A stretch of 42,574 bases of DNA from Clostridia bacterium (GTDB taxonomy: Bacteria > Bacillota > Clostridia > Oscillospirales > Acutalibacteraceae), in NCBI GenBank assembly GCA_017397655.1, contig JAFQIG010000037.1:1-42574 (forward strand). Reading direction: 5' to 3'. Positions 25,210-34,158 of this stretch are shown here, piece by piece (within the stretch, counting starts at the first letter, position 1; each line of letters opens with the position of its first letter). The notes under the pieces are model-generated. The model was not told the DNA's origin and made no database searches. It saw only the letters and a program-made list of their open reading frames with translations. Both the position numbers and the translations under genes were made by a program.

Positions 25210-25971
25210 TTACGGTAATACCGCCATAGCTGCAAAATTATTGATAAGTCCGTCATACGCCTCCTGCGGGATACGGTAATTTCTGAACTTTTCAATACTG
25301 TAAACGGAGTTGCCCGTTACTGCATTAAACAAGCCTCCGCTTGCGTGGTCTACGTAATATGAATCTTCTTCAAGCTGTACGGAATCATGATCGCCGATAT
25401 GATGATATGCCGATGCAACACTCGTCCAGCCGTTCTGTCCGTATTGCTGAACAAGGACAGCTTCACAGCTTTCATACTTAACAATTCTGACAAGACAGAT
25501 CCTGTCGTTATGGTAAGAAAGAAGATAGCTTTCCTCGCTGTCAGAGATACCGAATGAATCTACCTGAATATATACAACACCCGGCTGACCGTCTCTTTCA
25601 TCAAGGAATACAGCTACATCCTGATTAGCCATACCCGCTTCTTCGCTTATATCATAAAGAAGCACGATCTCTTTTACTCCGTCAGAGTCAAAGTCAACAA
25701 AAGCCGACTTCTGAAGCATATCAAAGCTGCAGCTGATCTCTGCTCCCGTTTCAGGATTTGTAACACCTGATTTGAATCCCATTGACGGAAGTGTTGACTG
25801 ATAAAAGCTTCTGAGCGACTGCGGAACATCCTCATCAATCGGCGGCAGAGCCCTTGTTGTCTGAGGCGCTGTCGTGCTCTGCTCCGGGTCAGAAATTTCT
25901 GTTCCCGAACAGGATGCAAATACCAATACAACAGCCATTATTATCGAGATAAATGAAATTACTTTTTTCAT
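25210..25971 (-). CDS. Lipoprotein of unknown function between eutE and eutM
   Basis: This 253-residue protein has a lipoprotein signal peptide with lipobox LVFASCSG. A DFDSDGVKEIVLLYD segment (near residue 90) recalls calcium-binding repeat (FG-GAP/VCBS-like) motifs, followed by a beta-rich region. The start is ATG 25971, nine bases after AAGGGG; the ATG at 25980 abuts that site. It separates eutE and eutM, with 13 bases to eutE and about 50 to eutM. The function is not known; a role in ethanolamine sensing or uptake is only a guess. Confidence 0.72.
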   Translation of the reverse strand: MKKVISFISIIMAVVLVFASCSGTEISDPEQSTTAPQTTRALPPIDEDVPQSLRSFYQSTLPSMGFKSGVTNPETGAEISCSFDMLQKSAFVDFDSDGVKEIVLLYDISEEAGMANQDVAVFLDERDGQPGVVYIQVDSFGISDSEESYLLSYHNDRICLVRIVKYESCEAVLVQQYGQNGWTSVASAYHHIGDHDSVQLEEDSYYVDHASGGLFNAVTGNSVYSIEKFRNYRIPQEAYDGLINNFAAMAVLP

Positions 25972-25984
25972 CACATACATCCCC

Positions 25985-27508
25985 TTATTTATCGGAAAGT
26001 CTTGAGATAACTTCTTTTGCTATACGTTCAATCTCCGAAACAGAGAACGAAGGCGGTGACGTCGGCGCGGGATTGGTTGCTGTCAAGGGAGCATTGACAT
26101 CTCTTGATGATATAAATCTGTCATCATTACTCTTTGACGGTGTGCGAAGCTGTTCAAGCTCGCACTTACCGTATGCAACTCTGCGGATATTGATAAGGTG
26201 CATCGGTGTGATGTTGTCACCTGTTGCACTTCCGCCGACAGCACCGCATCCGAGTGTAAGTGCAGGCGGTAAAGACGTTGTTGCACCTACTCCTCCGAGC
26301 GCTCCCGGAGTGTTGACAAGAAGTCTGCAGACAGGCTTCTTTAATGCAAACTCTCTGACTATATCATCATTTTTGGTATGTATTGTCATTGTGTGACCTA
26401 CACCCTCAACGTGAAGAATCTCGATCGATCTTTCACAAGCTTCTTCCCAGGTGTTTTCGACATAGAAAGCAAGAATGGGACAAAGCTTTTCACGTGAATA
26501 GGGATTCTTTTTTGAAACCTCTGTCTGTCGGGAAATAAGAACACGTGTTCCCGATGGGATGTTGATTCCTGCCATATCGGCAATTTTCTGTGCAGACTTA
26601 CCGACGATCGCAGGATTCATTGTACCGTTGGCACGAAGAATAAATCCCGAAAGCTTTTTCGATTCCGTATCGGACAGGAAGTAACCGCCCTGTCTTTCAA
26701 CCTCTTCAATAACCGACTTTTCAATACACTTTTCGGTAACAATAGACTGCTCGGAAGCACAGATTGTTCCGTTATCAAACGTCTTGCTGTCAAAGATTCT
26801 CTTGACTGCCGTTCTGATGTCAGCCGTTCTTTCAATGAATGAAGGTCCGTTTCCGGGTCCTACACCGATAGCGGGATTACCCGAGCTGTATGCCGCCTTG
26901 ACCATGGCTTCGCCGCCTGTCGCAAGGATGATACCGATATCGGGATGCTTCAAAAGTGCATTTGTAGCTTCCATGGTGGTAAGTGTAATACAGTTAACAG
27001 TACCGTCGGGAGCCCCTGCCGCTCTTGCCGCTTCGTCAATTATCTTTGCCGCTTCGATGATGCTGTTTTTGGCACCCGGATGGGGACTGATAACTATTGA
27101 ATTGCCCGACTTTATCGATATTATCGACTTGTACATAGTTGTCGAAGTCGGATTTGTTGACGGAATGAGCGCCGCTACAACGCCTACGGGTACACCGATC
27201 TCCATAATTCCGCCCTGTTTGTCCTCTTTTAAAAGACCTACGGTTTTCATATCCTTGATGCTGTCCCAGAGGATAACACTTCCGAGACGGTTTTTAAGTA
27301 TCTTATCCTCCCATTTGCCGAAGCCTGTTTCCTCCCACGCCATTTTAGCAAGTCTTTCGGCGTGCTTATCACATTCTCTTGCTATTGAACAGCAAATAGC
27401 ATCAAGCTTCTCCTGCGGGAAGCTTCCGAGTATCTGCTGAGCCTTTTTTGCTTTTGCTATAAGATCTCTGACGTCCTGAATTGATTGAAGATCTCTGTCG
27501 AGAGCCAT
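25985..27508 (-). CDS. eutE: CoA-acylating acetaldehyde dehydrogenase EutE
   Basis: This 507-residue enzyme oxidises acetaldehyde to acetyl-CoA with NAD+ and CoA. The catalytic cysteine is in FDNGTICASEQS, and the cofactor region includes IPSTNPTSTT and GVGPGNGPSFIE. After a Pro/Thr-rich linker the last 20 residues (VSEIERIAKEVISRL) form an amphipathic helix like C-terminal encapsulation peptides. The start is ATG 27508, because AGGAG lies 8 bases before it and only 2 from an upstream ATG. Confidence 0.93.
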   Translation of the reverse strand: MALDRDLQSIQDVRDLIAKAKKAQQILGSFPQEKLDAICCSIARECDKHAERLAKMAWEETGFGKWEDKILKNRLGSVILWDSIKDMKTVGLLKEDKQGGIMEIGVPVGVVAALIPSTNPTSTTMYKSIISIKSGNSIVISPHPGAKNSIIEAAKIIDEAARAAGAPDGTVNCITLTTMEATNALLKHPDIGIILATGGEAMVKAAYSSGNPAIGVGPGNGPSFIERTADIRTAVKRIFDSKTFDNGTICASEQSIVTEKCIEKSVIEEVERQGGYFLSDTESKKLSGFILRANGTMNPAIVGKSAQKIADMAGINIPSGTRVLISRQTEVSKKNPYSREKLCPILAFYVENTWEEACERSIEILHVEGVGHTMTIHTKNDDIVREFALKKPVCRLLVNTPGALGGVGATTSLPPALTLGCGAVGGSATGDNITPMHLINIRRVAYGKCELEQLRTPSKSNDDRFISSRDVNAPLTATNPAPTSPPSFSVSEIERIAKEVISRLSDK

Positions 27509-27526
27509 CGTCATCGCTCCTTTATA

Positions 27527-28180
27527 TTAAAATCCAAGCGGATTATCCGCAATTTCACAAACCGTATTTGCAAACGCTTCACACGCCGCCTTACAGGCTG
27601 CCTGATCGCCTACCAAAAGTCCTCCTGCAAAGTTAGTCTCTGTAGGCGGTCCGTAGAACACCTTCATCTCGACCTCTGCCGCTTTGACCGCTGCATCAAG
27701 TCCGACCATTGCCTCCAGAGGAGGTGCTATGAGATATGCCATTGCGACACCTTCCTGAACGTTCGCTTCCGCTGACAGGAATGAGCCTGTTCTTGAAATG
27801 CAATGTGCAAAGTAAACTATTGAATCATCATCATTTGCGCTGTAGAAGCAACTATCATTTTCAATAAAGCTGATCGCAGCCTGAAGTCCGCTTCTGACTT
27901 CTTCGGGATCCGGTCCTGCAAGAATTCCTATGAATTCACCTGCAAGACGAGTTGACGCATTCGATGAGCCTGCATACATACTGCGTGCATATACTACTCT
28001 GACAACAGCCTTCTTGGTAGCTTCGTCAAGTGCGGCATATGAGACATCGTCACAATCGGTAGTAATGATACCGAGACTTCTTTCATCAGCTGTAGCTCCC
28101 AATGACTTCAGAAGCATCGGATCAGCATTGGGAATTATTTTTACACTTAATACTTTGGTTAAAACAGGATCGTGTTTCAT
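27527..28180 (-). CDS. eutL: BMC-T shell protein EutL
   Basis: This 217-residue double-domain shell protein of the EutL type forms trimers with a gated central pore. Motifs are VLSVKIIPNADPMLLKSL at the start, TTDCDDVSYAALDEATKKA, and FYGPPTETNFAGGLLVGDQ near the end. The start is ATG 28180 (AAAGGG 8 bases upstream) rather than an upstream GTG. Confidence 0.94.
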   Translation of the reverse strand: MKHDPVLTKVLSVKIIPNADPMLLKSLGATADERSLGIITTDCDDVSYAALDEATKKAVVRVVYARSMYAGSSNASTRLAGEFIGILAGPDPEEVRSGLQAAISFIENDSCFYSANDDDSIVYFAHCISRTGSFLSAEANVQEGVAMAYLIAPPLEAMVGLDAAVKAAEVEMKVFYGPPTETNFAGGLLVGDQAACKAACEAFANTVCEIADNPLGF

Positions 28181-28197
28181 ATCTTTCACCCTTTATA

Positions 28198-29079
28198 TCA
28201 GCTTTGCAGTTCTACACCGCTCTTCTGAGCTTTCAGTATTTTTTCGATAAGATCGGCAATATATGCGCCTGCTTCAACTGCGGCAATACCGTCCTTGTGA
28301 ATATTTGACACTACAGTACGTCTTGCTTCAGGCATACCTACCGTTGCTTTGTATGCAATGTATGCACTCATACTTTCGGCAGTCGCAAGTCCCGGTCTTT
28401 CTCCGAGCAGTACACACACTACCTCTGCCGAAAGAGTTTCGGCAATAATGTCCTCTGTCGCAACTCTGCCGTATTTGACAAAAAACGGTGTTCCGACACT
28501 GATTCCCTTTGATTTGAGTCCATCGGTAATTGCGGGGAGAATGTTTTCAAGATTAGCTTCTATCGCTGTGGACGAAAGTCCGTCACTCGCATAAATCTGA
28601 ACCTGCGGATTCATCTTACACTTTGAACGCAGTTCGTTAAGAGCTTCGTCCGAAAAAGTTCTGCCGAGGTCGGGACGTGTCAGAAACTGATTCTTGTCAA
28701 CACACTTCGTCTGAACAGTGAACATACCGAGTCTTTTTAAAAGATCCTCGTTGACGTCCATAAATACGGCATCCTTTGCCGCTGCGTGGTCTGCACGAAG
28801 CGTCAGAAGTGACTTTGTTGTAAGTCTGCCTCCTGCTCTGCCTACGCCTATTCTTGCAGGAGTCTTGCTCTTCATCCGAAGAAGTGCATCCATATCCTCC
28901 GGGTTTTTAAGTCCCGGCTGACCCTTGCTCTCCTTTGATGTAAGATCAGTATATTCTTTATTATCGGAAGCTCCGAGTGTTTCGGCAACTGCTCTTTTAA
29001 CTGCACCGACATCTGCCGTCGCTCCCATTTCTGCGATTACCTGACGTATAATCTCATTGAGAAGTTCGTTTCTGTCCAT
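28198..29079 (-). CDS. eutC: Ethanolamine ammonia-lyase small subunit EutC
   Basis: This 293-residue subunit of the adenosylcobalamin-dependent lyase splits ethanolamine to acetaldehyde and ammonia together with EutB. Typical motifs are ARIGVGRAGGRLTTKSLL, RADHAAAKDAV and LGERPGLATAESMSAYI. The N-terminus RNELLNEIIRQVIAEMG is an amphipathic helix and linker that probably targets the lyase to the compartment. Its ATG overlaps the eutB stop by one base, implying coupling. Confidence 0.95.
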   Translation of the reverse strand: MDRNELLNEIIRQVIAEMGATADVGAVKRAVAETLGASDNKEYTDLTSKESKGQPGLKNPEDMDALLRMKSKTPARIGVGRAGGRLTTKSLLTLRADHAAAKDAVFMDVNEDLLKRLGMFTVQTKCVDKNQFLTRPDLGRTFSDEALNELRSKCKMNPQVQIYASDGLSSTAIEANLENILPAITDGLKSKGISVGTPFFVKYGRVATEDIIAETLSAEVVCVLLGERPGLATAESMSAYIAYKATVGMPEARRTVVSNIHKDGIAAVEAGAYIADLIEKILKAQKSGVELQS

Positions 29080-30455
29080 TATCCGAGCCCCCTCATTGAT
29101 GTAAATATTGTCGGATCGCCTGCACGCCGAGTCAGTTTTCCGTTTTCGGTTATGCCCATCTTTTCAAGCCAGCAGTCAAACTCGTGTATCGGTCGTTTGC
29201 CGAGAATCTCTCTGATTGCTCCGACATCGTGATAAGCGTTTGTCTGATAATTCAGCATTATATCGTCACTTGTCGGTACACCTAATATGTAATTGACACC
29301 TGCTGCACCGAGCATCAGCGATAAGTTTTCGATATCGTTCTGATCTGCAAGCATATGATTGGTATAACAGCAGTCGCATCCCATCGGAATACCCGACAGC
29401 TTGCCCATAAAGTGATCTTCAAGTCCGGCTCTTATGACCTGTTTGCTGTCATACAGGTATTCGGGGCCTATAAATCCGACAACCGTATTGACCATAAACG
29501 GTGAGAAGTGTCTTGCAAACGCATAGCATCTTGCTTCCATCGTTACCTGATCGGCTCCGTAATGAGCATCGCTTGACAGCTCGCTTCCCTGTCCCGTTTC
29601 AAAATACATTACATTGTTACCCGATGCCGTTCCGTACTTTTTCAAAAGCTCTTTTGCTTCAAGCACCGTTTCCCCTGAAAAGCCGAAGGCTCTGTTGCCC
29701 TTTTCACTGCCTGCTATCGACTGGAATATCATATCGCACGGTGCACCACGTTTTACAGCCTCGATCTGTGTCGTTATATGACCCAATACACATATCTGTG
29801 TCGGAATCTCAAATTTATTCTTTATTTCATCAAGACGCTTGAGAACTTCTGAAAGACTTGCCACCGTATCGTTAACGGGATTAAGTCCCAGAAGCGCATC
29901 TCCGCATCCGTAGCTGAGTCCTTCAAAAAGCGATGCCGTGATTCCCTCGACATTGTCGGTAGTATGGTTAGGCTGAAGTCTTGTTGAAAGCGTTCCCCTA
30001 AGTCCGATCGTTGTATTGCATCTTGCGGGAACCTGAACCTTTGACGCACCGTAGACAAGATCAAGGTTCGTCATAAGCTTTGCTACAGCCGCAACCGTCT
30101 CTGCCGTAAGTCCTTTTGAGACACGGCGAATGTCCGCTTCGGTTGTATCTGTACTGAGAATCCACTCACGAAGCTCTGCAACTGTCCAGCTTTTTATTTC
30201 ATTGTATATGGTTTCGTTGAGTCCGTCCTGATTGAGTCTTGTGACCTCGTCCTCTTCATAAGGTACAACAGGATTCTCACGAAGCTCGCTTATAAGCATA
30301 TTGGAAAGAACATCTTTTGCAGCTACTCTTTCAATATCGCTCTTTGCCGCAACACCTGCCAATATGTCACCTGATTTTTCCTCATTAGCCTTTGCCAGTA
30401 CCTCTTTTACGCTGTCAAACGTGAAATACTGACCCGATAATAATGTTTTGTACAA
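29079..30455 (-). CDS. eutB: Ethanolamine ammonia-lyase large subunit EutB
   Basis: This 458-residue catalytic subunit binds ethanolamine and adenosylcobalamin. Motifs are KANEEKSGDILAGVAA near the start, LGLNPVNDTVASL, FETGQGSELSSDAHYG and LGAAGVNYILGVPTSDDIML. Its TTG start at 30455 gives a length matching the family; GGTGGTGAT lies upstream. It is 15 bases after eutA. Confidence 0.96.
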   Translation of the reverse strand: MYKTLLSGQYFTFDSVKEVLAKANEEKSGDILAGVAAKSDIERVAAKDVLSNMLISELRENPVVPYEEDEVTRLNQDGLNETIYNEIKSWTVAELREWILSTDTTEADIRRVSKGLTAETVAAVAKLMTNLDLVYGASKVQVPARCNTTIGLRGTLSTRLQPNHTTDNVEGITASLFEGLSYGCGDALLGLNPVNDTVASLSEVLKRLDEIKNKFEIPTQICVLGHITTQIEAVKRGAPCDMIFQSIAGSEKGNRAFGFSGETVLEAKELLKKYGTASGNNVMYFETGQGSELSSDAHYGADQVTMEARCYAFARHFSPFMVNTVVGFIGPEYLYDSKQVIRAGLEDHFMGKLSGIPMGCDCCYTNHMLADQNDIENLSLMLGAAGVNYILGVPTSDDIMLNYQTNAYHDVGAIREILGKRPIHEFDCWLEKMGITENGKLTRRAGDPTIFTSMRGLG

Positions 30456-30470
30456 GACGCATCACCACCG

Positions 30471-31895
30471 TTAACCGAAAATCAATGTTTTTACTATAAC
30501 GGGAATTACCATACCCTCCATAAGGGGCTTTCCCATATCTATATAGTCACCCTGCTGTACAATAACCGAATCTATTGATACAACAGGTCTGTCCTTTACT
30601 TCTTCACGTAAAAGCCTGCCTAAAATCTTTGCCATATCGTGTCGGAGAACTATCATAATCGCCTCACCCTGAGGTAACACCGTGGTCAACGCACGGGCAA
30701 TCGTCTTTGCAAGCGTTTTAACTGCCATATATGACGGATTTGTCTGTCCATCCATGGCAAGCACGGCATTTCTGCAATCATTCTGCGACAGATACCATGA
30801 AAATCTTTCTGCCAGAAATCTGTCATCACCCGAAAAGCATCTGCTTTGCTCTTCGTCTGAAAGCTTGAAAACGGGAATGTTTTTAAGAGGAAACAGTCCT
30901 TCACTGTAATCAATCGTACTTCCCGAAACCGAAGTAGTATATGTACCTGCACCGATTACGGTAGCACGTATTGTTTCCGCCGCACCGATAAGCTTAAACG
31001 GTGAGCAAAGACCGCTTCTTACAATCGCTTCTCCAAGCAATACTCCGATATCCTGAAATTTCAGCTTATCTCTTTCACTTCCGTAAATAAAATCAGCTAC
31101 ACCACCCGAAAAACAGACAGCACGAAGTCTTTTATTGACAACAAAATCGGAGCTGCCGGGTGTTCTGAATTTATCACACAAGCCGTTATTCTCTGTTACA
31201 CCGAGAAACTGTTTAAGTGCTTCTGCATAGACATCGCAAATCTTTTCAAGATCGGAAACAACTGCCGTATCGCCGACAGAGACAGAAACGCCTGCTTCCC
31301 TTGCGGCAATTGCGGCACTTTCACTTATATATGTAATAACATTATTGTTGTCAAAGCGTATCAGTCTGCCACCTATATCAAGACATCCTACGGAAACGCT
31401 TTCACCGTCATCAAATACGGCAACGTTGGTTGTTCCGCCACCGATATCAAGATTTACGACTGCACACGACTCATCCGAAGAGTACTGTGCCGCACCGCTT
31501 CCCTTACCTGCGATAACCGATTCCATATCAGGCCCTGCAGTTGAAACCACGAACTCTCCGGCAAAACTACTGAGGTACCTGAGTACTTCTTCACTGTTTT
31601 CTTTTCGAGCAGATTCACCCGTTATAATAACTGCTCCCGTATCAACCTCTGACGGAGTAAAGCCTGCCTTTTTATACTCTGCGGCAACAATCTCACGAAC
31701 AGCCTCGCCGTCAATCATAACGGATGTACGCAGAGGAGTTGTATAAATATCGCCTTTATAAATTATCTCTTTGGAAACGATCGAGATTTTGGGTACTGTA
31801 AAAAAGCTTGAAGTATTATCCATACCGAGCTGACTGAATATAACCTGGGTAGTGGAGGTGCCTATGTCAATACCGACAGATAATATACATTTCAA
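30471..31895 (-). CDS. eutA: Ethanolamine ammonia-lyase reactivase EutA
   Basis: This 474-residue actin/Hsp70-like ATPase removes damaged cobalamin from the lyase. The phosphate-1 motif GIDIGTSTTQVIFSQ is near residue 9, and NLDIGGGTTNVAVF is the second nucleotide loop. The start is TTG 31895, eight bases after GGGGG; the longer frame to 31952 crosses the promoter. It is the first gene of the eut operon. Confidence 0.94.
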   Translation of the reverse strand: MKCILSVGIDIGTSTTQVIFSQLGMDNTSSFFTVPKISIVSKEIIYKGDIYTTPLRTSVMIDGEAVREIVAAEYKKAGFTPSEVDTGAVIITGESARKENSEEVLRYLSSFAGEFVVSTAGPDMESVIAGKGSGAAQYSSDESCAVVNLDIGGGTTNVAVFDDGESVSVGCLDIGGRLIRFDNNNVITYISESAAIAAREAGVSVSVGDTAVVSDLEKICDVYAEALKQFLGVTENNGLCDKFRTPGSSDFVVNKRLRAVCFSGGVADFIYGSERDKLKFQDIGVLLGEAIVRSGLCSPFKLIGAAETIRATVIGAGTYTTSVSGSTIDYSEGLFPLKNIPVFKLSDEEQSRCFSGDDRFLAERFSWYLSQNDCRNAVLAMDGQTNPSYMAVKTLAKTIARALTTVLPQGEAIMIVLRHDMAKILGRLLREEVKDRPVVSIDSVIVQQGDYIDMGKPLMEGMVIPVIVKTLIFG

Positions 31896-31923
31896 GACAC
31901 ACACCCCCAAGTATTTATAATAT

Positions 31924-31952
31924 ATTGTATCATAATAATACGATATGTACAA
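31924..31952 (-). promoter_or_regulatory. Sigma-A promoter of the ethanolamine microcompartment operon
   Basis: On the minus strand TTGTAC (31952-31947), 17 bases and TACAAT (31929-31924). The expected leader is only about 22 nt, too short for the dual-hairpin antitermination structure controlled by EutV. Confidence 0.75.
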
Positions 31953-32010
31953 GTGTTAATTGAAAAAAATTAAAAATTTTATTAAGGTACCTAAGTATGT
32001 GAAGTCATAA

Positions 32011-32042
32011 AAAGATGACCTGCCAAATGACAGGTCATCTTT
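32011..32042 (-). terminator. Rho-independent terminator of rpsB-tsf
   Basis: Perfect 12-bp arms (32011-32022 and 32031-32042) with an 8-base loop, ending in T-run on the minus strand just after tsf. Confidence 0.88.
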
Positions 32043-32057
32043 GAGCTATTAATTAAA

Positions 32058-32978
32058 TTATTTAACCATGCTTGCGATTTCGCTTGCAAAGTTGTCTTCC
32101 TTCTTCTCAAGGCCTTCGCCCTTAGCAAAGCGTGTGAAACCTGTGCACTTAATCTCTGCACCGATTTCCTTAGCAGTATTTTCGATATACTTTGCAACGT
32201 TGATGTCGCCATCCTTAACGAATGCCTGTTCAAGGAGACAAACTTCCTTGCAGTACTTCTGGATTCTGCCTGTAACGATGCCTTCCTTAACCTTTTCGGG
32301 CTTGTTAGCCATCTTGGGATCCTCTGCAAGCTGAGTAAGAAGGATTGCCTTTTCCTTATCAAGAACTTCTGCGGGAACAGACGCGGGATCAAGATAGAGG
32401 GGGCTCATAGCTGCGATCTGCATTGCAACGTCTTTACCCATAGCCTTGAATGCGTCTGTAGCTGCTGCTTCGGCAGAAGCGTCGAACTCTACAAGAACAC
32501 CTACTGTACCGCCACCGTGAACGTAAGTTGCACAAGTGCCTTCGATACGGATAAATCTGCGGATGTTCATGTTCTCACCGATCTGAAGGATCTTGTCCTG
32601 AAGGTTCTCAACAACCGTTCTGTCGGAACCGGAGAGAGTCATATTCTTGAGCTCTTCAACATCAGCAGGATTCTGCTGAGCAATAGTCTTAGCAACATCG
32701 AGAACGAAATCACGGAAAACCTGATTCTTTGCAACGAAGTCTGTTTCGGAGTTTACTTCAACAAGAACGCCGATCTTGTCATCGTTATATGCAAGTACAA
32801 CACCTTCAGCAGCGATTCTGCCTGACTTCTTTGTAGCTGCAGCAAGTCCCTTTTCACGAAGGAAATCGATAGCCTTTTCCATATCGCCGTCGGATGCCTG
32901 CAAAGCCTTTTTACAATCCATCATACCTACGCCGGTCTGCTCACGGAGTGCCTGTACGTCTTTTGCTGTGAATGCCAT
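32058..32978 (-). CDS. tsf: Translation elongation factor Ts
   Basis: This 306-residue guanine-exchange factor for EF-Tu begins MAFTAKDVQALREQTGVG, followed by MMDCKKALQASDGDMEKAI and VEVNSETDFVAKNQVF, the conserved EF-Ts motifs. The start is ATG 32978 after GGAGG. It is co-transcribed with rpsB, the usual arrangement. Confidence 0.97.
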   Translation of the reverse strand: MAFTAKDVQALREQTGVGMMDCKKALQASDGDMEKAIDFLREKGLAAATKKSGRIAAEGVVLAYNDDKIGVLVEVNSETDFVAKNQVFRDFVLDVAKTIAQQNPADVEELKNMTLSGSDRTVVENLQDKILQIGENMNIRRFIRIEGTCATYVHGGGTVGVLVEFDASAEAAATDAFKAMGKDVAMQIAAMSPLYLDPASVPAEVLDKEKAILLTQLAEDPKMANKPEKVKEGIVTGRIQKYCKEVCLLEQAFVKDGDINVAKYIENTAKEIGAEIKCTGFTRFAKGEGLEKKEDNFASEIASMVK

Positions 32979-33017
32979 AAATAATTCCTCCAATTAACAA
33001 ATTTTAGTGGGCGATAA

Positions 33018-33752
33018 TTATTCAGCAACAGCTTCTGCTGTCTCTTCAGCTGCTTCGGGAGCAAGCTGTTCGCCCTGTCTGCCTTCGATGATAGCATCTG
33101 CCATTGCGCCTGCAATAAGCTTAACTGCACGGATAGCATCATCGTTGCCGGGGATAACATAATCTATTTCATCGGGATCGCAGTTTGTGTCAACGATAGC
33201 AATGATCGGAATACCGAGCTTCTTTGCTTCTGCTACTGCGATGCGCTCTTTTCTGGGGTCAACAATGAACATAGCAGCGGGCTGCTTCTTCATTTCTGTG
33301 ATACCGCCCATGAACTTCTCAAGCTTTTCGATCTGAAGCTTAAGCTTGATAACTTCCTTCTTGGGAAGCATATCGAATGTGCCGTCTTCTTCCATAGCCT
33401 TGAGCTGAGCGAGTCTCTTGATACGCTTTTTGATTGTGCCGAAGTTTGTGAGCATACCGCCGAGCCAACGTGCATTAACGTAGGGCATTCCGCAGCGAAC
33501 AGCTTCCTCACGGACGGAGTCCTGAGCCTGCTTCTTTGTTCCTACGAAAAGGATTTCGTCGCCGTTTGCAGCGATATCACGGATTACCATGTAAGCTTCT
33601 TCAAGCTTTTTGACCGTCTTCTGAAGGTCGATGATGTAAATACCGTTACGCTCTGTGAAGATGTAGGGAGCCATTTTGGGGTTCCATCTTCTGGTCTGAT
33701 GTCCGAAATGGACGCCTGCTTCAAGCAGTTGTTTCATGGATACTACTGACAT
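33018..33752 (-). CDS. rpsB: 30S ribosomal protein S2
   Basis: This 244-residue protein has [16 protein letters not shown] and [17 protein letters not shown], both conserved in S2. The start is ATG 33752 after AGGAGG; the upstream frame crosses the leader. An Ala/Glu-rich tail ends the protein. Confidence 0.97.
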   Translation of the reverse strand: MSVVSMKQLLEAGVHFGHQTRRWNPKMAPYIFTERNGIYIIDLQKTVKKLEEAYMVIRDIAANGDEILFVGTKKQAQDSVREEAVRCGMPYVNARWLGGMLTNFGTIKKRIKRLAQLKAMEEDGTFDMLPKKEVIKLKLQIEKLEKFMGGITEMKKQPAAMFIVDPRKERIAVAEAKKLGIPIIAIVDTNCDPDEIDYVIPGNDDAIRAVKLIAGAMADAIIEGRQGEQLAPEAAEETAEAVAE

Positions 33753-33857
33753 TTGTTTTTTCCTCCTTAAGTTTAACCTCCGGACGGCTTTAGTGCGTGA
33801 AAACGGCACATTTTTGCACCGCCACTCACACGCAGAACACCTGTCCGTGCGATTTGC
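33753..33857 (-). promoter_or_regulatory. Structured leader of rpsB (candidate S2 autoregulatory RNA)
   Basis: The predicted 105-nt leader can form a nested structure. 33843-33847 pairs with 33781-33785, 33829-33833 with 33795-33799, and an inner stem 33816-33821 with 33804-33809 (two G-U in the RNA). The closing stem is next to the ribosome binding site. Ribosomal protein operons often carry such leaders; whether this one binds S2 is inference. Confidence 0.5.
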
Positions 33858-33863
33858 CAAAAG

Positions 33864-33892
33864 ATTATATCACTCTTCAGTGATTTTTGCAA
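33864..33892 (-). promoter_or_regulatory. Sigma-A promoter of rpsB-tsf
   Basis: On the minus strand TTGCAA (33892-33887), 17 bases and TATAAT (33869-33864). Confidence 0.8.
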
Positions 33893-33929
33893 TAGTAAAA
33901 ATGTAAAATTTTTAACTTTTATTACGATA

Positions 33930-34145
33930 TTATTGGTCAAAAAGACTGTTTTGCAAGTCAAAAAGAGCGTTTCGCCTTTCCTGTGTCTGTTCCCGGTCAA
34001 CACTCCATCCGCTTTCCGTCATAACAAGGATGCTCCCCTCTTCGGTATCCTGCGGCAAGTCCGACATCGGCAAAACAACCGTTTCTCCGTCCTCTTCGCA
34101 AACGGCAAAGCTCTCTTCGATTCTGTCAACCGTTATCTTTCTCAT
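33930..34145 (-). CDS. DUF3006-family small protein
   Basis: This protein of about 71 residues begins MRKITVDRIEESFAVCEEDGE, the usual start of DUF3006, a small beta-rich family of unknown function found next to ComEC-like MBL genes. Here it directly follows such a gene (13 bases). The start may be ATG 34148 or 34145; GGAG is 7 bases from the second. Confidence 0.75.
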   Translation of the reverse strand: MRKITVDRIEESFAVCEEDGETVVLPMSDLPQDTEEGSILVMTESGWSVDREQTQERRNALFDLQNSLFDQ

Positions 34146-34158
34146 CATTTATCTCCGA

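Noticed and set aside
25203..25215. Short palindrome between the lipoprotein stop and eutM
   Set aside because: 6-bp arms around one base, overlapping the stop codon; not distinguishable from chance.
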